Shown one piece after another: positions 42,776-51,813 of a DNA stretch of 64,000 nt (position 1 is its first letter; each line of letters begins with the position of its first letter). The translations under genes and the position numbers were made by a program. The stretch is taken from the NCBI RefSeq assembly GCF_900143005.1, contig NZ_FRCS01000001.1, positions 1,426,001 to 1,490,000 on the forward strand, written 5' to 3'. The DNA comes from Cryptosporangium aurantiacum. GTDB lineage: Bacteria; Actinomycetota; Actinomycetes; Mycobacteriales; Cryptosporangiaceae. Below the pieces are notes generated by a model, which searched no databases, was not told the origin of the DNA, and saw only the letters and a list, made by a program, of their open reading frames with translations.

Positions 42776-43231
42776 TCATTCCGCTGAGTCGGTCGTGCGG
42801 CCCTGAACTCGCGCTAGCCACTCGTCGAGGCCGGCCAATGCCTCACGGGTGTACCTACCGCAGCGAGGGCAGGACGGATCGCCGCCGTCGGGACCTACTG
42901 GCCATTGGTAGACCACGGCGGCGCCTGTTTCGCTTTCCAAGCGGATTGCGAGGACACGGCCCTGTTCATCCCAGGGCGTGCCGACCCCGATGCGGGGAAC
43001 CTCCGGTTCAGGCGCGCGGGACGAGGCTTGTTCCTCCCAGAGGTCCTGCCAAGTCTGGAGTTCGTCGGCGAGCTCGGATGAGATGCCTAGCGCGTCCGGG
43101 GTAGTCATGCCACGGCCCCAGACGGGGAAGGCGCAGTAGTCGGGAAAGAGGTCGAGCCGTCGAACCCCCGGTGGTGGTGGTCCCTGGGGGCACCACTTGG
43201 CATGCTGGCGGAAGCCGGAGTCATCGTCCAT
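42776..43231 (-). CDS. Protein of unknown function with CxxC
   Basis: This 151-residue protein begins 'MDDDSGFRQHAKWCPQG', then has 'WQDLWEEQASSRAPEPEVPRI' and, near the C-terminus, 'PSCPRCGRYTREALAGLDEWL'. Three cysteines could bind zinc but no named domain is recognised. It resembles immunity-type cytosolic proteins of about this length. A frame extension to 43276 is not supported. Confidence 0.6.
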   Translation of the reverse strand: MDDDSGFRQHAKWCPQGPPPPGVRRLDLFPDYCAFPVWGRGMTTPDALGISSELADELQTWQDLWEEQASSRAPEPEVPRIGVGTPWDEQGRVLAIRLESETGAAVVYQWPVGPDGGDPSCPRCGRYTREALAGLDEWLARVQGRTTDSAE

Positions 43232-43360
43232 CACCCGCCATCGTGCCACCGGCGAGACGCACGACCGCGGCACCACCCTCCCTCGGCGGCAGTTCCGGGT
43301 GTTTGCGATGCGTGGCCGATCCCAGTTGCCAGGTCGTGTTTAGGTGTTGCCATCGGCCGT

Positions 43361-43366
43361 TAGTGT
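43361..43366 (+). promoter_or_regulatory. -10 box TAGTGT before a small gene
   Basis: TAGTGT is followed by 8 nt and a GTG. The downstream bases (CATCGCC) also follow the -10 box of the HEAT gene. Confidence 0.4.
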
Positions 43367-43374
43367 CATCGCCC

Positions 43375-43767
43375 GTGAAGGTCTGGCCGGAGCGCCCCAG
43401 CATGGCGGACGTCGAGTCGGTAGTGCGCGGCTATGTTGGCCTGGTGCGGGCCGGCCGGGTGGACGACGCCGTCCAACTCGTTGATCACTCTTCCGCCCGG
43501 CACGTCCTCGCGTCACTGTGGCGCGCCGTCGCTGAGGCTGTTACGGATCCGGACGACCCACTTCACTGTCTGCGAGGTGGCTGGGAGCATGATCTGTCCT
43601 GGCTGGGCGAGTTCGACATCGCGGAGCGCGTCCGTTGGAGCGAGACGGGTAGTCACCTCTGCGCAGATGTCACCTACCGGGGCGTGCTCACCGAACTTGA
43701 GCTGTCCTTCTGGGTCAAACCTGCCGCGTCCGGCTGGATCGTCGCGGGACCGGCCACCTTGTGGTAG
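43375..43767 (+). CDS. Small protein of unknown function
   Basis: This 130-residue protein opens 'MADVESVVRGYVGLVRAGRVDDAVQL' after a short lead and contains 'TYRGVLTELELSFWVKPAASGWIVAGPATLW', a beta-rich end. It has the size and shape of NTF2/SnoaL-like or immunity folds but no clear call can be made. The GTG start is supported by a TAGTGT box. Confidence 0.6.
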   Translation: MKVWPERPSMADVESVVRGYVGLVRAGRVDDAVQLVDHSSARHVLASLWRAVAEAVTDPDDPLHCLRGGWEHDLSWLGEFDIAERVRWSETGSHLCADVTYRGVLTELELSFWVKPAASGWIVAGPATLW

Positions 43768-44039
43768 CGCAACGAATCTCTCAGCCTGGTACGTGAGCGC
43801 ATGTTGCGTCGCCCTGATCGTTGCGTTCGGGCATCCGCTCGTCGGCAAGAGCGGACGTCGGCGCACCGGTGCAGTCGGCTACGCCGAGTAGCCCCTGGGT
43901 CGGCTTACACCCCTCAGCCGTCCGCAGGAGGCGGTAGTCGAGAGTGGCGACCATCCCGGTGCCGAGTAGGACGGCGAGGCCGGTGGGTGCGGCTGAGGAA
44001 CGCAACCGGCGGGGCGGCCGGGAACGACGCTATCGAACC

Positions 44040-44336
44040 GTGCGGGGGACGCCGTTGTCCGACCAGGGCGACGACGGTGCGCTGCTCGCGCAGGCGTTGG
44101 CCAGCACTCTGCGGGAACGCGCTGCCCGGCGTGCGCCCCGTGGTCCCGGAGTGACCGTCGACGGCGAACTCTGGGTGGCGCCCCAGGTGTGGCAGGAGGT
44201 ACGCAGACGGCTCGTCGAACTCGCCGAGGAACTCCACCGTGCCGCGCAGCCACCCCATGCAGCGGACACCGTCGCCCTGGGGGTCACGGTTATGGCGTTT
44301 CCGCTGCTGGACGCCCGCCCGCTCCCGAAGCCGTGA
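44040..44336 (+). CDS. Truncated ArsR/HTH-like protein (uncertain)
   Basis: This 98-residue reading frame starts at a GTG. 'LLAQALASTLRERAARRAPRGPG' stands where a first HTH would be, and 'LWVAPQVWQEVRRRLVELAEELHR' and 'GVTVMAFPLLDARPLP' look like the C-terminal dimerisation part of an ArsR-like regulator. The DNA-binding helix is not visible, so it may be degraded. A longer frame from 43944 lacks family character. It is weakly supported. Confidence 0.35.
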   Translation: MRGTPLSDQGDDGALLAQALASTLRERAARRAPRGPGVTVDGELWVAPQVWQEVRRRLVELAEELHRAAQPPHAADTVALGVTVMAFPLLDARPLPKP

Positions 44337-44342
44337 ATGAAG

Positions 44343-44900
44343 TCAGGTGGCTGCATGGCCGTTCGGCGGGTCCGGGCGTTGGACGGTGTAGAGGACGAAC
44401 GGTGCTTCGGGTTGGATCTGGTGGTGTCCTTCGACGAGGCCGGGACGCAGGATCTGGCCGGTGTAGTGCATACCAAGGCGTCGCATGACGGCTTGTGAAC
44501 GCTGGTTGTGGCGCTCGGTGAAGGCGATTACGTCCGGTGCGTCGAGGTGGTCGAAGGCGAGGGCCAACCCGGCTCGGCCGATCTCGGTGGCGTAGCCCTG
44601 TCCCTGGAATGGTCGGCGGATGGCCCAGCCGATCTCCAGCCGCCGCGCACCGGCGACGTCTGTGTAAGAGAGCCCGCCGCGGCCGACGAGTTCGCCGGTG
44701 TCCTGTTGGTAGGCGAGCCACTTCCCGGCCCTGTCCTCAGACCAGCCCTGTCCCCAGGTTCGGGCAGCGTCGGCGGCCGTCTGCCGGCTCCAGGTGCCGC
44801 CGTACCAGGTGGCGATGTGGTCGTCCTGGTGCAGCAGCCACAGCTCGTGCGCGTGCCGGGGACTGATGGGCTCCAGTCGCAGCCGCGGGGTGAGTCGCAT
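44343..44900 (-). CDS. GNAT family N-acetyltransferase (RimJ/RimL-like)
   Basis: This 185-residue protein starts 'MRLTPRLRLEPISPRH' and has the acetyl-CoA site 'EIGWAIRRPFQGQGYATEIGRAGLALAF' (Q/RxxGxG/A) and 'DVIAFTERHNQRSQAVMRRLGM', typical of RimJ/RimL-type acetyltransferases. The frame is open for 77 codons upstream and codes a hydrophobic segment, so a longer, membrane-linked form from a TTG at 45134 cannot be excluded. GGCGGG lies before the chosen ATG. Confidence 0.85.
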   Translation of the reverse strand: MRLTPRLRLEPISPRHAHELWLLHQDDHIATWYGGTWSRQTAADAARTWGQGWSEDRAGKWLAYQQDTGELVGRGGLSYTDVAGARRLEIGWAIRRPFQGQGYATEIGRAGLALAFDHLDAPDVIAFTERHNQRSQAVMRRLGMHYTGQILRPGLVEGHHQIQPEAPFVLYTVQRPDPPNGHAAT

Positions 44901-45317
44901 CCCGCCGGACAGTAGATGCACGTCCGGGCGGCGGCAAGCCCATTCACCACCGAGACCGCCACCGACGCTCCTCGCCAAGGCACACCGAAGGCCGTAACGC
45001 AACCACTCGACCGCGGTCAAGCTCGCAAGCATCAACATTAGCGGCCAAGGAATGCGGCCAGGACTCACGAACAATGCGGTCACGAGGACGAACAGAACCA
45101 ACCGCTCATTGCGCGCCCGCACCCTGGACCGCAATCCGATGGACAGGCGTTCACAGCTCGCTCGACAGGATTCCGTTCTTCGTGGGCGTCTTCCCTGGGG
45201 TGGTCGGCATGACCAGACTGCTCGTGACCGGCGCGGACGTCACGGCGCACGAGATGGCCGTCGACGCGGGGTGCTCCGAGTACTGAGTCCCGCCTGGGCA
45301 CCCACCAGCCGAGGGCT

Positions 45318-46010
45318 TCACCTCAGCGAGGCGGCGGCCTTCTGGGCGGCTTCGAGCACGCTGCGACCGATCCGTTCGACGTTCGCCCCCTCGTCGACGT
45401 AGACGACGGCGAGCGCGCCGCGTGCCTCGCCGTCCGGGCCGAGTACAGGCGCGGCGACCGACCGGAGCCCACGGATCACCTCGCCGTGCGAGGTGGCCCA
45501 GCCGGTCTCCCGGGCCAGACGGAGCTCGTCCCGGTCGGCCGGGGACGGCGCGTCGGGCATCAGCAGCGCGAGGCCGGGCGCACCCCGGGTGACCGGGTGA
45601 CGGGTGCCGGGCCGGTACGCGACGTGCGCGGCGGTGTCCTGGGGTTCGACGCTGGCCACGGTCACTGCCTCGTCTCCGGCGCGGACCACGAGGAACGCGG
45701 TCATGCCCCACTTGGCCGCGAGCGTGTTGAGCTGGGGCAACACCGCGGTCTGCAGGTCGCTCCGGACACCGCGTGCCAACCCGGCCAGTCCGAGTCCGAG
45801 CCGGTAGCGTCCGGCGGGGTCACGTTCGACCAATTGGTGATCTTCGAGCGTGCGCAGCAGCCGGTAGCTGATCGAGCGGTGGACGCCGAGCATCGCGCCG
45901 ATCTCGGTGATCGATACCGGGCCGCCCACCGCGGCGAGGTGCTCGAGGATGCGCACCCCACGGTCGAGAGTCTGCGACTGCGGTGCACCGGCGCCGTCGT
46001 CAGCCGCCAT
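45318..46010 (-). CDS. IclR family transcriptional regulator
   Basis: This 230-residue protein has an N-terminal winged HTH ('TLDRGVRILEHLAAVGGPVSITEIGAMLGVHRSISYRLLRTLEDHQLV', residues ~14-60) and an IclR effector domain ending in 'VAAPVLGPDGEARGALAVVYVDE'. It is divergent to the aldehyde dehydrogenase and near the homogentisate operon, so it is the probable repressor or activator of aromatic catabolism here. The effector is probably an aromatic acid. It may bind the CTCGATAA dyad at 54359. Confidence 0.92.
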   Translation of the reverse strand: MAADDGAGAPQSQTLDRGVRILEHLAAVGGPVSITEIGAMLGVHRSISYRLLRTLEDHQLVERDPAGRYRLGLGLAGLARGVRSDLQTAVLPQLNTLAAKWGMTAFLVVRAGDEAVTVASVEPQDTAAHVAYRPGTRHPVTRGAPGLALLMPDAPSPADRDELRLARETGWATSHGEVIRGLRSVAAPVLGPDGEARGALAVVYVDEGANVERIGRSVLEAAQKAAASLR

Positions 46011-46202
46011 CGTCGTCCTTTCACCGGTCGAAGAGTCCTGGCCTGATACCGGGACGTTCCAGCCTACGGTGACCGGTCGCCGCGTCCAGCTGGGCCCGAT
46101 GCACGAATCGGCGGACGCCCGTGCACGGGATGGCTGCGACCCGCTCGCTCGACGGGCTCCACTGATGAGCAGCGAAGACGCTGAACGACAAAGGAGAGCA
46201 CG

Positions 46203-47639
46203 GTGTCAGTGCAGACCCGGACCCACATGCTCATCGGCGGCGAATGGATCGAACCCGGCGGCCGCAGCACGTTCCCGACCTACGATCCGGCGACCGGAAA
46301 GGTGATCGCCGAGCTGATCGAGGCCACTCCGGCCGACGTTGACGCGGCGGTCCGGGCTGCGACCGGAGCGTTCGGGGCGTGGGCCGACCTGGTCCCGGCG
46401 GAGCGCGCCCGGCTTCTGCTGCGGGTCGCCGATCTGGTCGAACAGCACGCCGACGAGTTGGCCCGGCTGGAGACGACCGACCAGGGGCAGCCGCTGGCGA
46501 TCAGCGGCGGCTTCTCGATCCCGATGGTGGTCAACCAGTTCCGGTACCACGCCGGGTGGGCGACGAAGCTGACCGGCATCACGGTGGACGTGTCGGTGCC
46601 GGACGTGGACTACCGCACGCGGCGGGAGCCGCTCGGTGTCTGTGGGCTGATCACGCCGTGGAACTTCCCGATCATGCTGCTGGCGTTCAAGCTCGCACCC
46701 GCGCTGGCGACCGGCAACACGGTCGTGATCAAGCCGGCCGAGCAGACGTCGCTGTCCACGCTCCGGCTGGCGGAGTTGTGCCTGGAGGCCGGCATCCCGG
46801 CCGGAGTCGTCAACGTCGTCACCGGCGGCGTGGGTAAGGCGCTCGTCGACCACCCGGGCGTCGCGAAGATCAGCTTCACCGGATCGACCGAGGTCGGCCG
46901 GGAGATCGGCGCCAGCACCGGCCGGGCGCTCAAGCGCGTCTCGCTGGAGCTGGGCGGCAAGGCCCCGAGCGTGGTCGCCGCCGACGCGGACATCGACGCC
47001 GCGGTGGCGGGGAACTTGATGGGCGGTCTGCTCAACTCCGGTCAGGTCTGCGCGGCCTACACCCGCTTCTACGTGGCCCGGCCCCGGGCGGACGAGTTCG
47101 TCGACAAGCTCGCTGCGGGTGCTTCGTCGCAGGTGCTCGGGCACGGCCTGGCGGAGACCACTCAGCTCGGGCCGCTGGTCTCCGAGGAGCAGGTCGCGCT
47201 GGTCGACGGTTACGTGCGGCTCGGGGAGCAGGAGGGCGCGACGCTGGTCACCGGGGGATCCCGGGCCGAGGGTGACGGCTACTTCTACCGGCCGACCGTG
47301 TTCACCGACGTGGCCGACTCGATGCGGATCGCGCGTGAGGAGATCTTCGGCCCGGTGCTCTCGGTGATCCCGTATGAGGACGACGACGAGCTGGAGCTGA
47401 TCGCGCGCGCGAACGACACCGACTACGGCCTGGCCGCGGTGATCTGGTCGGGTGAGGTGAAGGTCGCCAACCGGCTGGCCCGCCGGATCCGGGCCGGTTC
47501 GGTCTACATCAACATGCCACCGCTGCTGGACGCCGCCGCGGCCTGGGGCGGCTTCAAGGCCTCCGGACTGGGCCGCGAGAACGGCTGGGACGCGATCGAG
47601 GCGTTCACCGAGGTCAAGAGCATCTGGACCGCACTGTAA
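46203..47639 (+). CDS. NAD(P)-dependent aldehyde dehydrogenase
   Basis: This 478-residue enzyme has the active site Cys in 'NSGQVCAAYTRFY' (~C282), general base Glu in 'SLELGGKAPSVV' (~E249), NAD-binding 'ITPWNFPIMLLAFK' and 'KISFTGSTEVGREI'. Starts at GTG after AAGGAG. It oxidises an aldehyde to an acid; phenylacetaldehyde or a succinate-semialdehyde-type substrate fits the aromatic neighbourhood. It is divergent from the IclR gene and its 3' end overlaps the convergent AraC-type gene by 26 nt. Confidence 0.93.
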   Translation: MSVQTRTHMLIGGEWIEPGGRSTFPTYDPATGKVIAELIEATPADVDAAVRAATGAFGAWADLVPAERARLLLRVADLVEQHADELARLETTDQGQPLAISGGFSIPMVVNQFRYHAGWATKLTGITVDVSVPDVDYRTRREPLGVCGLITPWNFPIMLLAFKLAPALATGNTVVIKPAEQTSLSTLRLAELCLEAGIPAGVVNVVTGGVGKALVDHPGVAKISFTGSTEVGREIGASTGRALKRVSLELGGKAPSVVAADADIDAAVAGNLMGGLLNSGQVCAAYTRFYVARPRADEFVDKLAAGASSQVLGHGLAETTQLGPLVSEEQVALVDGYVRLGEQEGATLVTGGSRAEGDGYFYRPTVFTDVADSMRIAREEIFGPVLSVIPYEDDDELELIARANDTDYGLAAVIWSGEVKVANRLARRIRAGSVYINMPPLLDAAAAWGGFKASGLGRENGWDAIEAFTEVKSIWTAL

Positions 47640-48588
47640 CGAGACGGCCGTCGTCGAGCTCGACGCCGGCGCGGCGGAGCTCCGCGGGGGAGTCGCCGAA
47701 GACGGCACGGAACTGGCGGGCCAGATGAGTCACGTCGACCAAGCCCCAACGCGCGGCGATCGCGGCGGTGCTGCGTCCGGCCAACGCGGGATCGAGCAAA
47801 TCGCGGCGGACGCGTTCGAGGCGCTGGCGCCGGATCCACGCGGCGGCGGTGAAACCCTCCTGCGCGCACGCCTTGTGAACCTGCCGCACCGAGACGTTCA
47901 AACACGTCGCGATCGACTCCACGCACAGACCGGGGTCGCCGAGGTTGGCCAGCGCGTGGGCGCGGATCCGATCGGCGAGGGTCACCCGTTCGACACCGGC
48001 AGCAGGGGAGAGACCCGCGTACACCGCGAGCATCATCGACGTCAGCGCGTCAGCCAAATGCAGCGCGGCGGGCTCCGCCTCGGAGCAGCGGGTCAGCTCC
48101 TCCACCAGCAGCGTCAGCGCCCGCCCCGCGCCGGAGCCGGCCGGGACCGGGAGAGCGGTGCGCTCGCTGATCGGCCGCGCATGCGGGCCGAGACGGTCGC
48201 GGGGTACCGCGACGATGACGGCTTCCCACGCCGGGTCGTCGCTGTGCAGCCGGTACGGGCGCGTGGTCTCGTAGGCGACGAGGTGCCCGGCGGGGACCAC
48301 GCAGCGCCGTCCGTCCTGCTCCAGGTGGCTGGAGCCGTGGCGCTGCCAGGCGAGCTTGATGAACTCCGGATCACCGGAGCTCAGCAAGCGACCGGCCCGG
48401 GTCACCGCCGTCGGGCTGGTCCGCAGCTGGGCGATGATCAGCCCGTCGGCGCGGACACTCCGGAGCGAACCGGAGAACGCCGTGCCCTCGGCCGGCCGGA
48501 TGTGCACCGGGGCGCAGGCCGACGAGATCGCGTCTCGGAATCGCGCGAGCGACTCCTCGTCCGCGAACGGCTGCCGGGTAGAGGTCAT
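47614..48588 (-). CDS. AraC family transcriptional regulator
   Basis: This 324-residue protein has an N-terminal AraC_binding_2-like domain ('GRRCVVPAGHLVAYETTRPYRL', residues ~93-114) and a C-terminal double HTH: 'CVESIATCLNVSVRQVHKACAQEGFTAAAWIRRQRLERV' and 'IAARWGLVDVTHLARQFRAVFGDSPAELRR'. It is the last gene of the homogentisate operon, overlapping fumarylacetoacetase by ATGA. Regulator-last placement would give feedback from operon output. Confidence 0.92.
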   Translation of the reverse strand: MTSTRQPFADEESLARFRDAISSACAPVHIRPAEGTAFSGSLRSVRADGLIIAQLRTSPTAVTRAGRLLSSGDPEFIKLAWQRHGSSHLEQDGRRCVVPAGHLVAYETTRPYRLHSDDPAWEAVIVAVPRDRLGPHARPISERTALPVPAGSGAGRALTLLVEELTRCSEAEPAALHLADALTSMMLAVYAGLSPAAGVERVTLADRIRAHALANLGDPGLCVESIATCLNVSVRQVHKACAQEGFTAAAWIRRQRLERVRRDLLDPALAGRSTAAIAARWGLVDVTHLARQFRAVFGDSPAELRRAGVELDDGRLVTVRSRCS

Positions 48589-49769
48589 CGGGCGGGCTCG
48601 ACTCGACCGAGCACCTCACCGAACGAGAGGCGGCTCCCGTCCGGCCCGGGCGCGGTCGCGGTGATCGACACGACGTCGCCGTCCTCGAGGAACGTCCGGG
48701 TGGCGCCGTCGGGGAGCGTCAGCGGCTCGGCGCCGCCCCAGGACAGTTCGATCAGCGAGCCGCGCTGGTCGCGCTCCGGTCCGCTGACCGTGCCGGACGC
48801 GTACAGGTCGCCGGTGCGGAGGTTCGCGCCGTTGATCGTCAGGTGCGCGAGCTGCTGCGCGGCCGTCCAGTAGAGCAGGCCGAACGGAGGGCTACTCACC
48901 AGGGAGCCGTTGAGCCTGACCTCCAGCGTGAGGTCGAGGCTCCAGCGTGCTTTGGTGTCGTCCAGATAGGGCAGCAGGTCGGTGTCGCGGTCGGGCGGGT
49001 CGATCCGGGCGGCGTCCAGTGCGGCGAGCGGCACGACCCAGGGTGAGACCGAGGTGAGGAACGACTTGCCGAGGAACGGGCCGAGCGGGACGTACTCCCA
49101 AGCCTGCAGGTCGCGGGCGGACCAGTCGTTGACGAGGCAGACGCCGAAGACGTGCTCGGCGAAGTCGCTCACCGGCACCGGCACGCCTAGGGACGACGGG
49201 GTGCCGACGACGAAGCCGACCTCGGCCTCGATGTCCAGCCGTGCGGACGGCCCGAAGACCGGTACTCCGTCCGCGAGGCGCTGGCCCGACGGTCGCACGA
49301 CCGGCGTGCCCGACACCTGCACGGTGCCGGCCCGGCCGTGGTAGCCGATCGGCAGGTGTTTCCAGTTCGGGGTCAGCGGCGGCGAGCCCGGGCGGAACAT
49401 CCGGCCCAGGTTCTCGGCATGGTGCTGGGAGCTGTAGAAATCGACGTAGTCGGCGACCTCGATCGGCAGGTGCATCGTCACCGCGGGCCGCGGAACGAGA
49501 TGCGGCTCGACCGCGCTCCGGTGCGCCGGGTCGGTGAGCCACTCGGTCAGCCGCCGCCGCAGCCGGGCCCACTCCGCCGAGCCCCGGGCCAGGAACGCGT
49601 TGAGGGATCCGGTCGCGTGGACCGCCTCTCCGGTCGCGCCGGCCAGGTCGAGGACGAAGTCCCCGATCGCGACGCCGGTGCGGGGGGCGGTGCCGTCCGT
49701 CGAGAACACGCCGTAGGGCAGGTTGGCCACCCCGAATCCGGTGTCCGGGGGTAGGTCGAGCCACGTCAT
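48585..49769 (-). CDS. fahA: Fumarylacetoacetase
   Basis: This 394-residue enzyme is the last step of homogentisate breakdown (to fumarate and acetoacetate). It shows all catalytic elements: 'DFYSSQHHAENLGRMFRPG' (Asp and catalytic His), 'DIEAEVGFVVG' (metal Glu pair), 'VNDWSARDLQAWEYVPLGPF' (Asp, Arg, Gln), and 'LGKSFLTS' (Lys). A small N-terminal beta-domain precedes it. It overlaps both neighbours by 4 nt. Confidence 0.96.
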   Translation of the reverse strand: MTWLDLPPDTGFGVANLPYGVFSTDGTAPRTGVAIGDFVLDLAGATGEAVHATGSLNAFLARGSAEWARLRRRLTEWLTDPAHRSAVEPHLVPRPAVTMHLPIEVADYVDFYSSQHHAENLGRMFRPGSPPLTPNWKHLPIGYHGRAGTVQVSGTPVVRPSGQRLADGVPVFGPSARLDIEAEVGFVVGTPSSLGVPVPVSDFAEHVFGVCLVNDWSARDLQAWEYVPLGPFLGKSFLTSVSPWVVPLAALDAARIDPPDRDTDLLPYLDDTKARWSLDLTLEVRLNGSLVSSPPFGLLYWTAAQQLAHLTINGANLRTGDLYASGTVSGPERDQRGSLIELSWGGAEPLTLPDGATRTFLEDGDVVSITATAPGPDGSRLSFGEVLGRVEPAR

Positions 49770-50641
49770 GAGGTGCTCCGATGCGGTGCGGGAAGCAGGC
49801 CGAGTGCCACCAGGTCGTGCACAGGTTCGAGGACGCTACAGGTGCCGAACGAGGTGAACAGCGTGCGCACCCGTGCGGCGCGCTGCGGTGACCAGGACCG
49901 TACGGCCGCGGTCACCGTGTCCGGGTTCGTCTCGGCTAGCCAGGCCTCTGCGACGACCCCGCCGTCGAGCAGTGCGGCCGTGGCCAGCAGCAGGTTGAGG
50001 AAGCCGTGATGGGTGAAGCCGGTCGCCGGGTCGGTGTGCCGGACGGCGTGGTGCAGGCCGGCGGTGCATTTGAACGCCACCCCGCGGGCAACGCACGCGC
50101 GCAGCGTTCCGGCGAGCTCCGCCGGTGACGGGAACGCCTCGGCGACCAGGCCGCCGGTGCGCAGCTTCGCGCGGTACCGGGTCTCGGCGAGCACGTTCAG
50201 GACGGCGTCGCGCGCGCCCGACCGGGGTAGTTCGACGGTGACCGGAACGGCGTCCGGCGCCTCGGCGTCCAGCACGGTGATCGCCTGCCGGACGTCGTCC
50301 GCAATAGGTATTTCAATCGCCGCGAGCGCGAGGCCGGGGTGGGCCCGCACCCTCGCGAGCGCGGCCGGCAGGTCGCCGGGCGCGGCGATGACCGAGACGC
50401 CGAACGGCGCCTCGGCGTCTCCGAGGTGCGCGGTGAGCTCGTCGAGCCGGGCCGCCGGGACGACGAACGGGCCGACGAGGTCGCCGAGACGGGCACGGAG
50501 GGCCTGGTGCGCCGGGACCGCGGCTGCCATCGGCGCGTCCCCGGGCGGGAACAGCGCGGCGTCGTCGAACAGGCCGCGCCAGAGTTCGGCGGGGGCGGAC
50601 GCTTCGGCGGTGGCCGCCCCGGTCGGATCAGGGGTCGTCAT
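49766..50641 (-). CDS. Conserved protein of unknown function in homogentisate operon
   Basis: This 291-residue protein is not recognised. It opens after ~15 low-complexity residues with 'PAELWRGLFDDAALFPPGDAPMAAAVPAHQALRA', has TIM-barrel-like stretches ('ALAAIEIPIADDVRQAITVLDAEA', 'VAFKCTAGLHHAVRHTDPATGFTHHGFLNLLLA') and ends 'TLFTSFGTCSVLEPVHDLVALGLL'. The conserved 'KCTAGLHHA' Lys/His could be catalytic. In actinobacteria it is often found beside homogentisate dioxygenase and fumarylacetoacetase. The maleylacetoacetate isomerase of the pathway is not otherwise present here, so that role is a possibility only. Confidence 0.75.
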   Translation of the reverse strand: MTTPDPTGAATAEASAPAELWRGLFDDAALFPPGDAPMAAAVPAHQALRARLGDLVGPFVVPAARLDELTAHLGDAEAPFGVSVIAAPGDLPAALARVRAHPGLALAAIEIPIADDVRQAITVLDAEAPDAVPVTVELPRSGARDAVLNVLAETRYRAKLRTGGLVAEAFPSPAELAGTLRACVARGVAFKCTAGLHHAVRHTDPATGFTHHGFLNLLLATAALLDGGVVAEAWLAETNPDTVTAAVRSWSPQRAARVRTLFTSFGTCSVLEPVHDLVALGLLPAPHRSTS

Positions 50642-51813
50642 GCGACCGGCCCCCGGCCGGACCAGGACCACGCATACCGGCCGTCGTCCGCGGCCAGGCC
50701 CGCCTCGCCCAGGTCCAGCGGTCGGAATGTGTCCACCATGACCGCGGTCTCGTCGAAGAAGTCGACGCCCAGCGACCGCTCCACCGCACCGGGCTGCGGC
50801 CCGTGCGAGTGCCCGCCGGGGTGGAGCGAAATCGAGCCGACCCCGATACCCGACCCCTTGCGGGCCTCGTAGTCGCCGTCGACGTAGAACATGACTTCGT
50901 CGGAGTCGACGTTGGAGTGGTAGTACGGCACCGGTACGGCGAGGGGGTGGTAATCGACCTTGCGCGGCACGAAGTTGCAGATGACGAAGTTGGTGCCTTC
51001 GAAGACCTGGTGGACCGGCGGCGGCTGGTGGATGCGGCCGGTGATCGGTTCGAAGTCGGCGATGTTGAATGCGTACGGATAGAGGCAGCCGTCCCAGCCG
51101 ACGACGTCGAACGGGTGCTCGGGCAGCACGTGGATGGTTCCGCCGCCGCGGTGCTTCACGTACACCTCGACGTCGGTCCCGTCGGCCAGGAGCGGCTCCG
51201 CGGGCCCACGCAGATCACGCTCGCAGTACGGCGCGTGCTCCAGGAACTGCCCGTACCGCGAGAGGTACCGCTTGGGTGGTGCGATGTGCGAGGACGCTTC
51301 GATCGCGTAGGTGCGCAGGGGTTCGTCGCCGGTCGGGGCCCAGCGGTGGGTGGTGGTGCGGGGGAGGATCACGTAGTCCCCGGCGCCGACGTCGAGCGAA
51401 CCGAAGACGGTCTCGACGACCGCGGTGCCGCGCTCGACGTAGACGCACTCGTCGCCGGTCGCGTTGCGGTAGTAGGGGGAGGGCGCCTCCGAGACCGCAT
51501 AGGAGATCCGCACGTCGGCGTTGCCCAGCACCAGCCGTCGACCGGTCACCGCATCGGCGTCCTGGAACTTCAGCTCGTGCAGCTTCAGGTGGCGGGGGAC
51601 CAGCGGCGCGTTCGGCGTCAGCGTCTGGTCGGGCAGCTCCCACGGGCGGGCGTCGACGATCGCGGACGGGATGCCGCGGTGGTAGAGCAGCGAGGAGTCG
51701 GACGAGAAGCCTTCCTCGCCGACGAGTTCCTCGGAGTAGAGGCCGCCGTCGGGGCGGCGGTGCTGGGTGTGGCGCTTCGGCGGGATGCTGCCCGCCTGCC
51801 GGTAGAAGCTCAT
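50638..51813 (-). CDS. hmgA: Homogentisate 1,2-dioxygenase
   Basis: This 391-residue non-heme iron enzyme opens the homogentisate ring to maleylacetoacetate. It has the cupin body 'DYVILPRTTTHRWAPTG' (residues ~150-166), 'HQVFEGTNFVICNFVPRKVDYHPLAVPVPYYHSNVDSDEVMFYVDGDYEARKG' split around the iron site, and the His-rich 'LHPGGHSHGPQPG'. Length fits the actinobacterial type. It starts by ATGA on the stop of the FAD monooxygenase and overlaps the next gene likewise. Confidence 0.95.
   Translation of the reverse strand: MSFYRQAGSIPPKRHTQHRRPDGGLYSEELVGEEGFSSDSSLLYHRGIPSAIVDARPWELPDQTLTPNAPLVPRHLKLHELKFQDADAVTGRRLVLGNADVRISYAVSEAPSPYYRNATGDECVYVERGTAVVETVFGSLDVGAGDYVILPRTTTHRWAPTGDEPLRTYAIEASSHIAPPKRYLSRYGQFLEHAPYCERDLRGPAEPLLADGTDVEVYVKHRGGGTIHVLPEHPFDVVGWDGCLYPYAFNIADFEPITGRIHQPPPVHQVFEGTNFVICNFVPRKVDYHPLAVPVPYYHSNVDSDEVMFYVDGDYEARKGSGIGVGSISLHPGGHSHGPQPGAVERSLGVDFFDETAVMVDTFRPLDLGEAGLAADDGRYAWSWSGRGPVA

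Noticed and set aside
43944-44039. Longer start for the ArsR-like fragment
   Set aside because: The added residues are Arg-rich and unlike the family; no ribosome binding site.
45151-45711. Minus-strand ORF overlapping the IclR gene, with a short tail ending 'KNGILSSEL'
   Set aside because: Shadow of the IclR gene; the tail looked like a precursor peptide but has no partner genes and no independent start signal.
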